Shown here in pieces: positions 7,514-17,080 of a stretch of DNA of 36,217 bases. This DNA is from Pseudomonadota bacterium (GTDB taxonomy: Bacteria; Pseudomonadota; Gammaproteobacteria; Burkholderiales; Burkholderiaceae_C), in the NCBI GenBank assembly GCA_021799355.1, contig JAJZAQ010000027.1, positions 1-36,217 on the forward strand, read 5' to 3'. The translations under genes were made by a program, and so were the position numbers. The notes under the pieces are model-generated. The model did no database searches. It was given only the letters and a program-made list of their open reading frames with translations, and was not told the DNA's origin. Numbering within the stretch: position 1 is the stretch's first letter; every line of letters begins with the position of its first letter.

Positions 7514-9853
7514 TCAATCGGGGATCTGCGGCTTGCCCCAGTAGTAACCCTGTCCCCAATCGACGCCGATCTGGCGCATGGCGTCTGCCGTGGCGGCGTC
7601 TTCGATGCCTTCGGCGATGGTCAGGATGCCCAGGTCGTGCGCCATGCCGTTGATCGACCGCACCATGGTGCGCGCCCGCTCGCTGCCCGCGGCCTGACGC
7701 ACGAGTTCGGCTTCGATTTTGATGTAACGCACCGGCAGCTTGAGCACATAGAGATACGAGGAATAGCCGCTGCCGAAGTCGTCCACGGCGAGCTGGAAGC
7801 CGAAGTCGATCAGCGGCTGCACCAGCTTGCGTACCGCCTCGGCGTCGCCGATGAGCTGGCGCTCGGTGATTTCGATCACCAGCGGCTTGTCCGTGCCGTT
7901 CAGGCCGGCGGCGCAGGTCTGGCAGTAATGCTGCGCGCGACCGAGCAGGGTTTGCACGTCTTCGGCACGGCTGAGGAAGTCCGCCGAGCAGTTGATCATG
8001 TACTTCACCGGCTCTCCGGTCTGGTTCAGCCGCTGGCTGCAGTGCGCCATGACCTGCTTGGACACGCGCGCGTCGATATGGTGCTCCAGCCGCAGGCGGT
8101 TGGCCACGTCGATGAACTGCCCGGCGGCGATCACCTCGCCGTTTTCGCTCACCAGCCGCGCCAGCGCCTCGTAGCCGACGATCCGCCCGTCCGCCAGCGA
8201 CACCAGCGGCTGGTACGCGGCGCGGATGCGGTCGTCCTCGATGGCGCGCTTGAGGGTGAAGCCGCGTAAATAGTCGTGCGCCGACTGCCCCTCGAACAGC
8301 GCCACGCGGTTGCGCCCGCCCGCCTTGGCGTTGTAGAGCGCCGAGTCGCATTGCCCGAGCAGTTCGGCGATGGTCGGCGTGCGCTGCGGCTCCCAGGCGG
8401 CCACGCCGAAGCTGGCCGTCAGGCGCAACTCGGCGCCACCGACCGACATGCGGGTATGCGCGATGAGCTCGCGCAGTTTTTCCGCCGTGGTGCGCGCGGT
8501 CTCGGCCGTGGAGGCGGGAAGCAGCAGCAGGAATTCCTCCCCTCCCCACCGCGCCACCTGGTCTTCCCGGCGCACGCGGGTCTGCAGCAAATGCGCCACC
8601 TGCTGCAGCACGGCGTCACCCGCCGCATGGCCGAAGCCGTCGTTGATCAGCTTGAAATGATCCAGGTCGAACAGCACCAGGGCATAGCCCACGCCGGTTT
8701 CGCGCGCCAGCTCGTGCGCGCGCTGCAGATGCTCGCCCATGCCACGGCGGTTGAGCAGGCCGGTCAGGCTGTCCTGGTTGGCCAGGCGGTACATGATGTC
8801 GGCGCGGTCGCTCAGTTGCGCCCGTTCGCGCTCGGCCTGCCGGCTGACCAGCCGGTAGGCGAGCCAGAGGATGGCCAGCCAGGCGGCCAGGATGGTCAGC
8901 GCCGGCCAGTACGCCCGCCAAAAGTTGCGCCACAGCAGCGCGCGCGGCACCGTCATATTGACCACCACGCCGTCGTGCGGCAGCCGCACCCAGGCGCCCA
9001 GCCGCGGAATCTGGTCCGAGTCGACCCGGCCGCTGAATTCCCCGCTCATCGCCTGCGGCGCATCCTGCGCGGCGCGTGCCAGCGCGCCCTGCCGGCGTGT
9101 GCCGTAGAACTGCGCCAGATCCCCGGTCGTCGGCGCCGGCCAGCGCGCCAGCAGATAGCCGTCGGCGCGCATCAGCGCGATGGACATCCCGGGCATGGCG
9201 TACTGCGCTGCTGCGACCGAGCGTCGCCAGCGGTCGAGAAAATCGTTGAGTTCGACCGGGACGGCAATCAGCCACTGCGGTTGGCCGGCGGCGTTTTTGA
9301 CCATCAGCCGCAGCGGAATCACCCAACGGTGCAGCATGGGGCCGATGACCGCCCTGCCAACCTCCAGCCGCTGCGTCTGTTGCGCTTCGCGGATGCCTTC
9401 CCAGATTTCGGGCATGGTGCTGAAGTTCGGCAGCGGCGTGTCTTCGGGCAGGGAGGTGGCGAATACCTGGCCGTCCGGGGTGGACAGATTGATCGCCAGC
9501 GCCTGATCCGCGCCGAGCAGTGCGCGATAACGCTGCAACACCGGGCGCAGCAGCCGCGGCTCGGCGAGCAACTGCGGGCGGGCCTGCAATTCGTCACCCA
9601 GGGCGGCCATGACCATTTCGTAGCGGTCGAGATAGGCCGAAGTGGCATCGGCGAGAAACGCCGTCTCCACCCGCAGCGTGGTGCGCAGCATGTCGCTTTG
9701 GCGCTGCCAGTTGATCCACGCCAGCCAGGCGCCGAAGCCCAGCGTCAGCGCGATCAGCAGCCAGAAGCCCAGACGCAGCCGGCGCTGCATCGTTGACTGG
9801 CCGGGCGGCGGGGCGCTCGAAGACGAAACGGACAGGGGAAGTGAACCAGGCAT
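7514..9853 (-). CDS. Membrane GGDEF-EAL protein (bifunctional c-di-GMP enzyme)
   Basis: A 779-residue membrane sensor for cyclic di-GMP turnover. Transmembrane helices at about 27-47 and 314-336 bracket a ~265-residue periplasmic sensor region (Cache-like by layout, unproven). The GGDEF domain has an intact GGEEF active site (437-441) and an RxxD inhibitory site (428-431), so diguanylate cyclase activity with product inhibition is expected. The EAL domain has EAL (562-564), INCS, IEITER, DDFGSG, AEGIE and GQGYYWGKP; the metal and base residues of an active phosphodiesterase appear present, though the usual LKID reads IKIE. Start uncertain: ATG 9853 fits but has no clear ribosome site, TTG 9865 and ATG 9790 are alternatives. 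Confidence 0.93.
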   Translation of the reverse strand: MPGSLPLSVSSSSAPPPGQSTMQRRLRLGFWLLIALTLGFGAWLAWINWQRQSDMLRTTLRVETAFLADATSAYLDRYEMVMAALGDELQARPQLLAEPRLLRPVLQRYRALLGADQALAINLSTPDGQVFATSLPEDTPLPNFSTMPEIWEGIREAQQTQRLEVGRAVIGPMLHRWVIPLRLMVKNAAGQPQWLIAVPVELNDFLDRWRRSVAAAQYAMPGMSIALMRADGYLLARWPAPTTGDLAQFYGTRRQGALARAAQDAPQAMSGEFSGRVDSDQIPRLGAWVRLPHDGVVVNMTVPRALLWRNFWRAYWPALTILAAWLAILWLAYRLVSRQAERERAQLSDRADIMYRLANQDSLTGLLNRRGMGEHLQRAHELARETGVGYALVLFDLDHFKLINDGFGHAAGDAVLQQVAHLLQTRVRREDQVARWGGEEFLLLLPASTAETARTTAEKLRELIAHTRMSVGGAELRLTASFGVAAWEPQRTPTIAELLGQCDSALYNAKAGGRNRVALFEGQSAHDYLRGFTLKRAIEDDRIRAAYQPLVSLADGRIVGYEALARLVSENGEVIAAGQFIDVANRLRLEHHIDARVSKQVMAHCSQRLNQTGEPVKYMINCSADFLSRAEDVQTLLGRAQHYCQTCAAGLNGTDKPLVIEITERQLIGDAEAVRKLVQPLIDFGFQLAVDDFGSGYSSYLYVLKLPVRYIKIEAELVRQAAGSERARTMVRSINGMAHDLGILTIAEGIEDAATADAMRQIGVDWGQGYYWGKPQIPD

Positions 9854-10056
9854 GCAGGGCAGCAAGAGCGGACGGCCGGGAGCTGACGACTTGCCGCGCG
9901 GTCAAACATCCGGCCGATGAAAATCCGACAGAGTGTATCGGTCGATGCGACGCACAGGCGGTGCCGGCTGGGCGGACAGGCCCCACACCCCCGCGTTTGC
10001 GCGTGCCCGCCGGCGGCTGCGCGGCACCGCCGCGCCGCAGGAGTCACGCGGCGACG

Positions 10057-11742
10057 TCACATGCCGACGTAGTTCGGCCCACCGCCGCCCTCGGGCGCGA
10101 CCCAGACGATGTTTTGCGTCGGATCCTTGACGTCGCAGGTTTTGCAGTGCACGCAGTTCTGCGCATTGATCTGCAGCCGGTCGTTGCCATCGCTGCCTTT
10201 GACGAACTCGTACACCCCGGCCGGGCAGTAACGCTGCTCCGGCCCGGCGTAGGTCTTGAGGTTGATCTGCACCGGCACCGACACGTCCTTGAGCGTGAGA
10301 TGCGGCGGCTGGTTTTCTTCGTGATTGGTGTTGCTCAGGTAGACCGAGCTGAGACGGTCGAAGGTGAGCACGCCGTCGGGTTTGGGGTAATCGATGCGCG
10401 GACACTGCGCCGCGGGTTTGAGCATGGCGTGGTCCGGGGTCTGGTGGTGCAGCGTCCACGGCGGGGATTTCACTCCCAGCCGGGGCAGCAGCCAGCGTTC
10501 GATCCCCGTCATCAGCGTGCCCACCGCGCGCCCCTTTTTGAACCATTGCTTGAAATTGCGCGCCGTTTTCAGCTCGTCGTACAGCCACGACTGCTCGAAT
10601 GCCGCCGGGTAGGCGCCGAGTTCGTCGAGCGCCCTGCCGTCGGCAAGCGCCTGGACGATGGCCTGCGCGGCGAGCATGCCGCTCTTGATCGCCGCATGGC
10701 TGCCCTTGATGCGCGAGGCGTTGAGAAACCCTGCCTCGCAACCGACCAGGCAGCCGCCGGGAAAGACCAGTTTGGGCAGCGACAGCAGCCCGCCTGCGGT
10801 AATGGTGCGCGCGCCGTAACCCAGGCGCTTGCCGCCGTCGAACACCCCGCGCAGCGCCGGGTGGGTTTTCAGGCGCTGGAATTCCTCGAACGGACTCAGC
10901 CAGGGATTGGTGTAATCCAGGCCGACGACGAAGCCGACGGCGACCTTGCGGTCTTCCAGGTGATAGACAAACCCGCCGCCGTAGGTGTGCGCATCCAGCG
11001 GCCAGCCGGCGGTATGCACCACCAGCCCCGGCCGGTGCTGGTCCGCGGCGACTTCCCACAGCTCCTTGATGCCGATGCCGTAAGCCTGCGGATCGCGCCC
11101 GGCGTCGAGCTTGAACCGGGCCATGAGCTGGCGCCCGAGCTGACCGCGCGAGCCCTCGGCGAACACGGTGTATTTGGCGCGCAGCTCCATGCCGAGCTGG
11201 AAATGGTCGGTCGGCTCGCCGTCCCGGCCCACACCCTGGTTGCCGGTGGCCACGCCGCACACCCGGCCTTGCGCGTCGTACAGCACTTCGGCGGCGGCAA
11301 ATCCGGGGAAGATCTCGACGCCGAGCGCTTCGGCCTGCTGCGCCAGCCAGCGCACCACGTTGCCCAGGCTGATCACGTAATTGCCGTGGTTCCTGAAGCA
11401 ATCCGGCAACAACGCCGTGGGCACCGCGCGCGCGCTGGTGGCGCCGAGAAACAAGAATTCGTCGGCGGTCACCGGCTGGTTCAGCGGCGCGCCCATCGCC
11501 TGCCAGTCGGGGAACAGCTCGGTCAGCGCCCGCGGATCCATGATCGCCCCCGACAGGATGTGCGCCCCGGCTTCAGAGCCTTTTTCCAGCACGCACACGG
11601 AAATCTCACGGCCGGATTGCTGCGCCAGTTGTTTGATGTGGATCGCCGTCGCCAGACCGCCCGGGCCGGCGCCGACGACGACCACGTCGTAATCCATCGC
11701 TTCTCGCGGGCCGAAGCGTTCCAAGAGTTGATGCGGTGTCAT
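10057..11742 (-). CDS. Electron transfer flavoprotein-ubiquinone oxidoreductase
   Basis: ETF-QO is a monotopic inner-membrane FAD and 4Fe-4S enzyme that moves electrons from electron-transfer flavoprotein (fed by acyl-CoA and amino-acid dehydrogenases) to ubiquinone. The FAD-binding GAGPGG is at 24-29 and the C-terminal cluster ligands are Cys506, Cys530, Cys533 and Cys536 (CPAGVYEF, then CVHCKTCD). The length of 561 residues is normal. The ATG at 11742 has GGAG six bases upstream and is preferred over the ATG at 11754. A TAGAAT -10 box and a palindromic operator precede it, and an MFS pump gene diverges from the other side. The etfAB genes are not in this window. Confidence 0.96.
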   Translation of the reverse strand: MTPHQLLERFGPREAMDYDVVVVGAGPGGLATAIHIKQLAQQSGREISVCVLEKGSEAGAHILSGAIMDPRALTELFPDWQAMGAPLNQPVTADEFLFLGATSARAVPTALLPDCFRNHGNYVISLGNVVRWLAQQAEALGVEIFPGFAAAEVLYDAQGRVCGVATGNQGVGRDGEPTDHFQLGMELRAKYTVFAEGSRGQLGRQLMARFKLDAGRDPQAYGIGIKELWEVAADQHRPGLVVHTAGWPLDAHTYGGGFVYHLEDRKVAVGFVVGLDYTNPWLSPFEEFQRLKTHPALRGVFDGGKRLGYGARTITAGGLLSLPKLVFPGGCLVGCEAGFLNASRIKGSHAAIKSGMLAAQAIVQALADGRALDELGAYPAAFEQSWLYDELKTARNFKQWFKKGRAVGTLMTGIERWLLPRLGVKSPPWTLHHQTPDHAMLKPAAQCPRIDYPKPDGVLTFDRLSSVYLSNTNHEENQPPHLTLKDVSVPVQINLKTYAGPEQRYCPAGVYEFVKGSDGNDRLQINAQNCVHCKTCDVKDPTQNIVWVAPEGGGGPNYVGM

Positions 11743-11767
11743 CGCCGTCTCCATTGAGGTTTTTTCT

Positions 11768-11773
11768 ATTCTA
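11768..11773 (-). promoter_or_regulatory. Predicted -10 box of the ETF-QO gene
   Basis: TAGAAT on the minus strand, about 19-26 nt before the preferred ETF-QO ATG. It is the same -10 sequence seen in front of yebC and ahcY in this window. The -35 region is poor and is overlapped by the palindromic operator at 11795-11806, about 40 nt upstream of the expected start site near 11761. Confidence 0.5.
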
Positions 11774-11794
11774 TGCACGACCGGCGGAAAAATA

Positions 11795-11806
11795 GAACGA
11801 TCGTTC
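11795..11806. promoter_or_regulatory. Perfect 12-bp palindromic operator, TetR-like
   Basis: GAACGATCGTTC is a perfect 12-bp palindrome inside AATAGAACGATCGTTCGTTT. Palindromes of this type (AACG..CGTT) are typical of TetR-family repressors, including those governing fatty-acid and branched-chain amino-acid breakdown genes in betaproteobacteria. It covers the -35 region of the ETF-QO promoter and lies about 60 bp before the divergent MFS gene. No regulator gene is in the window. Confidence 0.6.
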
Positions 11807-11863
11807 GTTTTTGCCGGCACCCCGCCCGCTTGCGCAGGGCGCAGCAGCGGCGAAGGCAATTCC

Positions 11864-13183
11864 ATGCCTGTGCAAACAATTCGTCGCCGGACTATTCTTG
11901 CGCCTGCGCAATTCTTCCTGATGCGCCCTCCCCGCAAACACCGACGACAAACCGTGAGTTCCACCCCAACGACCCCGGCGCTTGGCGCGCCCAGCAGCGC
12001 GCAGGCGGAGCAGACCACGTTCCGCATTCTCGGCGCGATCAGCTTCTCGCACTTTCTCAACGACATGATCCAGTCGTTGATGCTGGCGATCTATCCGCTG
12101 TTCAAAACCGATTTTCATCTGAACTTCGGCCAGATCGGCCTGATCACCCTGACCTACCAGTTCACCGCGTCGCTGCTGCAGCCGCTGGTAGGCGCGTACA
12201 CCGACAAACACCCCAAACCGTACTCGCTCGCCGTGGGCATGGGTTTCACCCTCACCGGACTGCTCACGCTGTCGCTCGCGCCCAACTTTCCCATCCTGTT
12301 GCTCGCCGCGGCGATGGTCGGCACCGGCTCGTCGATTTTCCACCCGGAGTCGTCGCGCGTGGCTCGCATGGCCTCCGGCGGGCGACATGGCCTGGCGCAG
12401 TCGATTTTCCAGGTCGGCGGCAACGCCGGCACGGCCACCGGCCCGTTGCTGGCGGCGTGGATCGTGCTGCCGCACGGACAACACAGCGTAGCTTGGTTTG
12501 CCCTAGCCGCGCTGCTGGCGATCATCGTGCTCACCGGCGTGGGCCGCTGGTACAGCCATCAACACCGGCTGCCGAAAAAATCGGCCGCCGCCAAATCGGC
12601 ACCGCTGCCGCCTGGTGTCGTGCGGCGTACCCTGGCCGTTTTGCTCGCGCTGATCTTTTCCAAATTTTTCTACCTGGCCAGCATCAATAGCTATCTGATT
12701 TTTTATTTGATGCACAAATTTCATGTGAGCACTGAGGTCGGCCAATATCACTTGTTCATCTTCCTGTTCTCCGTGGCTGCCGGCACGCTGCTGGGCGGGC
12801 CGATCGGCGACCGCATCGGCCGCAAAGCGGTGATCTGGGTGTCCATCCTTGGCGTGGCGCCGTTCACGCTAGCGCTGCCGTATGCCAGCCTGGAGGTGTC
12901 GGCGGTTCTCAGCGCCATCATTGGTTTCATGCTGGCGTCGGCGTTTCCGTCGATGGTGGTGTACGCCCAGGAACTCATGCCGGGCAAGGTCGGCACGGTG
13001 GCCGGCTTGTTTTTCGGTCTGGCGTTCGGCCTGGGTGGGGTGGGCGCGGCGGTGCTCGGCCAACTGGCTGATCTGTGGGGCATCGACGCCGTCTACCAGT
13101 TGTGCTCGTTTCTGCCACTGATCGGACTGCTCGCCGTCTTCCTGCCCAACCTGCATACGCCGCGCAGCGCAGCGGCAAAATGA
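11864..13183 (+). CDS. fsr: Fosmidomycin-resistance type MFS efflux transporter
   Basis: This 12-helix major-facilitator pump is strikingly similar to E. coli Fsr: ILGAISFSHFLNDMIQS, FHPESSRVARMASGG, RHGLAQSIFQVGGN, IFSKFFYLASINSYL, VAAGTLLGGPIGDRIGRK, SILGVAPFTLALPYASL and VYAQELMPG. Fsr exports fosmidomycin when overproduced; the natural substrate is not established. The start is uncertain. ATG 11864 has a GAAGG ribosome site but adds a basic, Arg-rich leader of about 30 residues absent from E. coli Fsr; ATG 11921 and GTG 11954 fit the family N-terminus better but lack ribosome sites. It is divergent from the ETF-QO gene, with a palindromic operator between them. Confidence 0.93.
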   Translation: MPVQTIRRRTILAPAQFFLMRPPRKHRRQTVSSTPTTPALGAPSSAQAEQTTFRILGAISFSHFLNDMIQSLMLAIYPLFKTDFHLNFGQIGLITLTYQFTASLLQPLVGAYTDKHPKPYSLAVGMGFTLTGLLTLSLAPNFPILLLAAAMVGTGSSIFHPESSRVARMASGGRHGLAQSIFQVGGNAGTATGPLLAAWIVLPHGQHSVAWFALAALLAIIVLTGVGRWYSHQHRLPKKSAAAKSAPLPPGVVRRTLAVLLALIFSKFFYLASINSYLIFYLMHKFHVSTEVGQYHLFIFLFSVAAGTLLGGPIGDRIGRKAVIWVSILGVAPFTLALPYASLEVSAVLSAIIGFMLASAFPSMVVYAQELMPGKVGTVAGLFFGLAFGLGGVGAAVLGQLADLWGIDAVYQLCSFLPLIGLLAVFLPNLHTPRSAAAK

Positions 13184-13235
13184 AGCCAAACTGAAACACG
13201 GCGACGGCGCTGAACCGCGTGCGCCGGCCCTGGTC

Positions 13236-13241
13236 TATAGT
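13236..13241 (+). promoter_or_regulatory. Possible -10 box of the small exported protein gene
   Basis: TATAGT on the plus strand, 37 nt before the ATG at 13278, in the 94-bp gap after the MFS gene. There is no good -35 match at 16-18 bp, so this is only a weak promoter prediction. Confidence 0.35.
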
Positions 13242-13277
13242 GGGGCACGATGTTTCGATGCAGAAAGGAGTGCGAAC

Positions 13278-13682
13278 ATGACAGTCACGCATCATGTCCT
13301 GCGCCGGGGCGCTGCAGCCGGCGCATTGCTCATCGGCCTGTTCGGCCCGGCGATCAGCCAGGCCGCGCAGGTGCATCACGCCGGCGAGTTGTCGTATGTC
13401 TGCGGCGGCGTGGGCGAAGACGACCTGAAGGCGCTGCAGGCCTTGGCGCCGCAGTTCAACCTCGGATTCTGGATGGTCGAGGGGCCACGCGGCGCGTATC
13501 TGGCCGACGTGCCCATCCGTATTTTGCAGCAAGGCAGGACGCTGGCATCGTTCACCGCAGACGGCCCGCTGTGCTATGTGCAGGCGCCCAAGGGCAGCTA
13601 CACCATCGAAGGCACACACCGCGGGCAAACGCACAAAATCACGGTGCAGACCGGAAACAAAAACGCCTACCTGCGGTGGTAG
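13278..13682 (+). CDS. Small exported protein, carboxypeptidase-regulatory-like fold (hypothetical)
   Basis: A 134-residue protein with a signal peptide (basic MTVTHHVLRR, hydrophobic core, likely cleavage after SQAA at about residue 30). The mature part, beginning with GELSYVCGGVGEDDLKAL, resembles a group of small proteobacterial periplasmic proteins annotated as carboxypeptidase-regulatory-like: a conserved GGVGEDE-like helix start, GAYLADVPI, a DGP turn and a KGSYTIEG strand that suggests a small beta-sandwich. Two Cys (42 and 99) could form a disulfide. The ATG has a strong AAAGGAG. It stands alone between the MFS gene and the convergent DUF3365 gene. The function is unknown. Confidence 0.8.
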   Translation: MTVTHHVLRRGAAAGALLIGLFGPAISQAAQVHHAGELSYVCGGVGEDDLKALQALAPQFNLGFWMVEGPRGAYLADVPIRILQQGRTLASFTADGPLCYVQAPKGSYTIEGTHRGQTHKITVQTGNKNAYLRW

Positions 13683-13685
13683 GCC

Positions 13686-13703
13686 CGGGCGCGGTGGCGC
13701 CCG
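13686..13703 (+). terminator. Possible hairpin terminator after the small exported protein gene
   Basis: CGGGCGC and GCGCCCG form a perfect 7-bp stem with a 4-nt GGTG loop, three bases after the stop codon. No T run follows on either strand, so it may be an RNA 3'-end stabiliser or a weak terminator rather than a classical intrinsic terminator. Confidence 0.35.
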
Positions 13704-13791
13704 CTGTCCAGGCGCGGCGACGCCCACTGCTCTCGCTGCCGCGACGACAGCGCCCGGTAGTCGGGCTGGCGCCTTGCCCGTTTAGCCCCGA

Positions 13792-14379
13792 TCAGAGCGG
13801 GCGGCTGATGACCACCGCCCCACGCAGCTGTCCCGGCGCGTAGCCGGTGGCCTGATCGTGCGGGTATTCGACCTTCAGCTTGTCGGCCACTCCGGGGGCG
13901 AGTTGCTCGGCGGTGCCGTGGCAGGCCACGCACTGCGTCTGCAGCACGATGGCTTTGGCGTAGTGCAGCGTCGGCTTGCCGTTTTCCATCACGACTTCGC
14001 TCCACTCCAGCGTTTCCGGCTTGGCGCCTGATTTCAGGTCGGCGTTCAGGTGCGCCAGCGCCTTGTGCTGCCAGACGTTGGGCGTGCCCATGTCGACATT
14101 GCGCACGCGGGTGCCGACGCGGGTGATTTTCCAGCCGGTTTTGTCAGCCAGTCCGAGGGCGATTTGCGGGGCGATGGTCTTGCACACCGGAATCGACCCG
14201 GCAGGGCCGTTGGCCTTCATGCTCTCTTGCAACTTGCCGCTGAGGGTTTTGAGCAGTTCGGCAGACACCGCGCGGGTGGCCTGGAGGTCTTCTGCCGACG
14301 CCGTGGTCTGGGCATACGCGGCGACAAGCGGCAGGCTCGACGCCATCAGGCCGGCGAGCAGGCGAGAGGTAAAGCGCAT
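13792..14379 (-). CDS. Exported DUF3365 (Tll0287-like) c-type heme protein
   Basis: A 195-residue exported protein of the DUF3365/Tll0287-like heme family. It has a signal peptide (MRFTSRLLAG..., cleavage near AYAQ at 21-24), a PVCKTIAP segment with Cys66, and a C-terminal CVACH heme c attachment motif (150-154). In the cyanobacterial member Tll0287 the heme is reported to have an unusual Cys/His axial ligation, and Cys66 sits in the matching conserved segment. Such proteins are proposed redox or gas sensors. The ATG at 14379 has GGAG eight bases upstream; an in-frame ATG at 14424 would spoil the signal peptide. A perfect FNR/ANR box lies 117 nt upstream, implying oxygen-responsive expression. 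No kinase or cyclase partner domain is fused. Confidence 0.88.
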   Translation of the reverse strand: MRFTSRLLAGLMASSLPLVAAYAQTTASAEDLQATRAVSAELLKTLSGKLQESMKANGPAGSIPVCKTIAPQIALGLADKTGWKITRVGTRVRNVDMGTPNVWQHKALAHLNADLKSGAKPETLEWSEVVMENGKPTLHYAKAIVLQTQCVACHGTAEQLAPGVADKLKVEYPHDQATGYAPGQLRGAVVISRPL

Positions 14380-14430
14380 GGTAGGTACTCCGGAAAAGGA
14401 AATCGCCACATTGACGAGCATCAAGTGGCA

Positions 14431-14436
14431 ATTATG
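14431..14436 (-). promoter_or_regulatory. Possible -10 box of the DUF3365 gene
   Basis: CATAAT on the minus strand (5/6 match to TATAAT). A start near 14424 would put the FNR box centre about 72 bases upstream, close to a preferred class I position (-71.5) for FNR-type activators. The -35 region is poor, as expected for an activator-dependent promoter. Confidence 0.4.
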
Positions 14437-14489
14437 TAACCATTTGTGTTGTGCGTGTCTGCGTGAAACAGCGTCGGCAAACTTTTGCC

Positions 14490-14503
14490 TTGATTCAAAT
14501 CAA
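14490..14503. promoter_or_regulatory. Perfect FNR/ANR binding site
   Basis: TTGATTCAAATCAA matches the FNR/ANR/CRP-like consensus TTGAT-N4-ATCAA in all ten conserved positions and is a perfect palindrome. It lies in the 128-bp gap between the 2OG dioxygenase gene and the DUF3365 heme protein gene; both are on the minus strand, so it can act as a promoter element only for the latter. The regulator gene is not in the window. Confidence 0.8.
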
Positions 14504-14507
14504 TAAA

Positions 14508-15280
14508 TCACGGCTGCAAAAATCCCCCGGCGCGGTAGGTCAACACCAGGGTGTCGCGCCAACTTCCCGTTCCCGGCGCGTCAGGCAGCACCGGCGTGGT
14601 TTCGTGGATCACCCGGGTGTCGTCCATCAGCAGCGCGCTGCATGGCTCGCTGAGCGTAAAGCGCACACCGCGCTGGCCGTCGAGCTCGAACACGCGGGTT
14701 TCGCCGCCACGGATGGCGTGGCGGGCTATGAGGATCACGGCGACGAAATCCACCCCGTCGCGGTGCGCGCCTTCGGGAGTGGGCCGGCCGACGCCTTCGC
14801 GCGCATCGATGCGGAACTGGTGCGCCTCGATGAACCATTGCGACGCCGCTCTCACCTGCGCGAACAACTGGCCGAGCCCGAGCAGCAGCGGCTGCCAGAA
14901 TCCGGCCTGCAGCAGGCTGTCGCTCAGTGGGTCGAACCAGCGCAGCATGCCGCCATGCAGCGCGTTGTACGCCGTGGGCTGCCAGTGCGCCCGATGCGGC
15001 ACCTGCTGCAGTCCGCCCGGGTGATGCGGCGTCGGCAGGGTCTGGACAAAGCTGCCGTGGCGGCGAAAGCGGTAGTGCCCGCCGTCCTTGAGGTAACCGT
15101 CGGCCGGCAGATCGTTCCACAGCGCAAACGCAGGCGGGCAGTCGGCAGGGTCGTATCCGGCCAGCGTGGCCAGCTGCTGCGCGCCGAGCACGCAAAAACC
15201 CTGCAGCCGCAGACGCTCGCGCGCGTCCAGGCCCGCGGGCAGCGGCGCACCGAAACTCAGTGTGTCCCCGGCAACGGGCA

Positions 15281-15281
<1 letters not shown>
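14508..15281 (-). CDS. 2-oxoglutarate/Fe(II) dioxygenase family protein
   Basis: A 257-residue protein resembling the 2OG-Fe dioxygenase family PF10014, which includes bacterial free amino-acid hydroxylases such as L-isoleucine dioxygenase. The iron triad is visible: HRD within EGAHRDGVDF, and the distal His in TRVIHETTP; GGETRVFE and the late Arg of LTYR fit the cofactor and 2-oxoglutarate sites. It should couple oxidative decarboxylation of 2-oxoglutarate to hydroxylation of a small substrate, possibly an amino acid; the substrate is unknown. Its ATG (15281-15279) shares one base with the glnS stop codon, indicating translational coupling. An open frame continues upstream into glnS but is a shadow. 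Confidence 0.8.
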
Positions 15282-17050
<1,769 letters not shown>

Positions 17051-17080
17051 AGACCCGCTATTTGAACAGGTCTGCCCGGC

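Noticed and set aside
7470-8549. Upstream extension of the recJ frame to 937 residues
   Set aside because: The extension overlaps the GGDEF-EAL gene in another frame and has no similarity to RecJ; the core from 7469 has the normal 577 residues.
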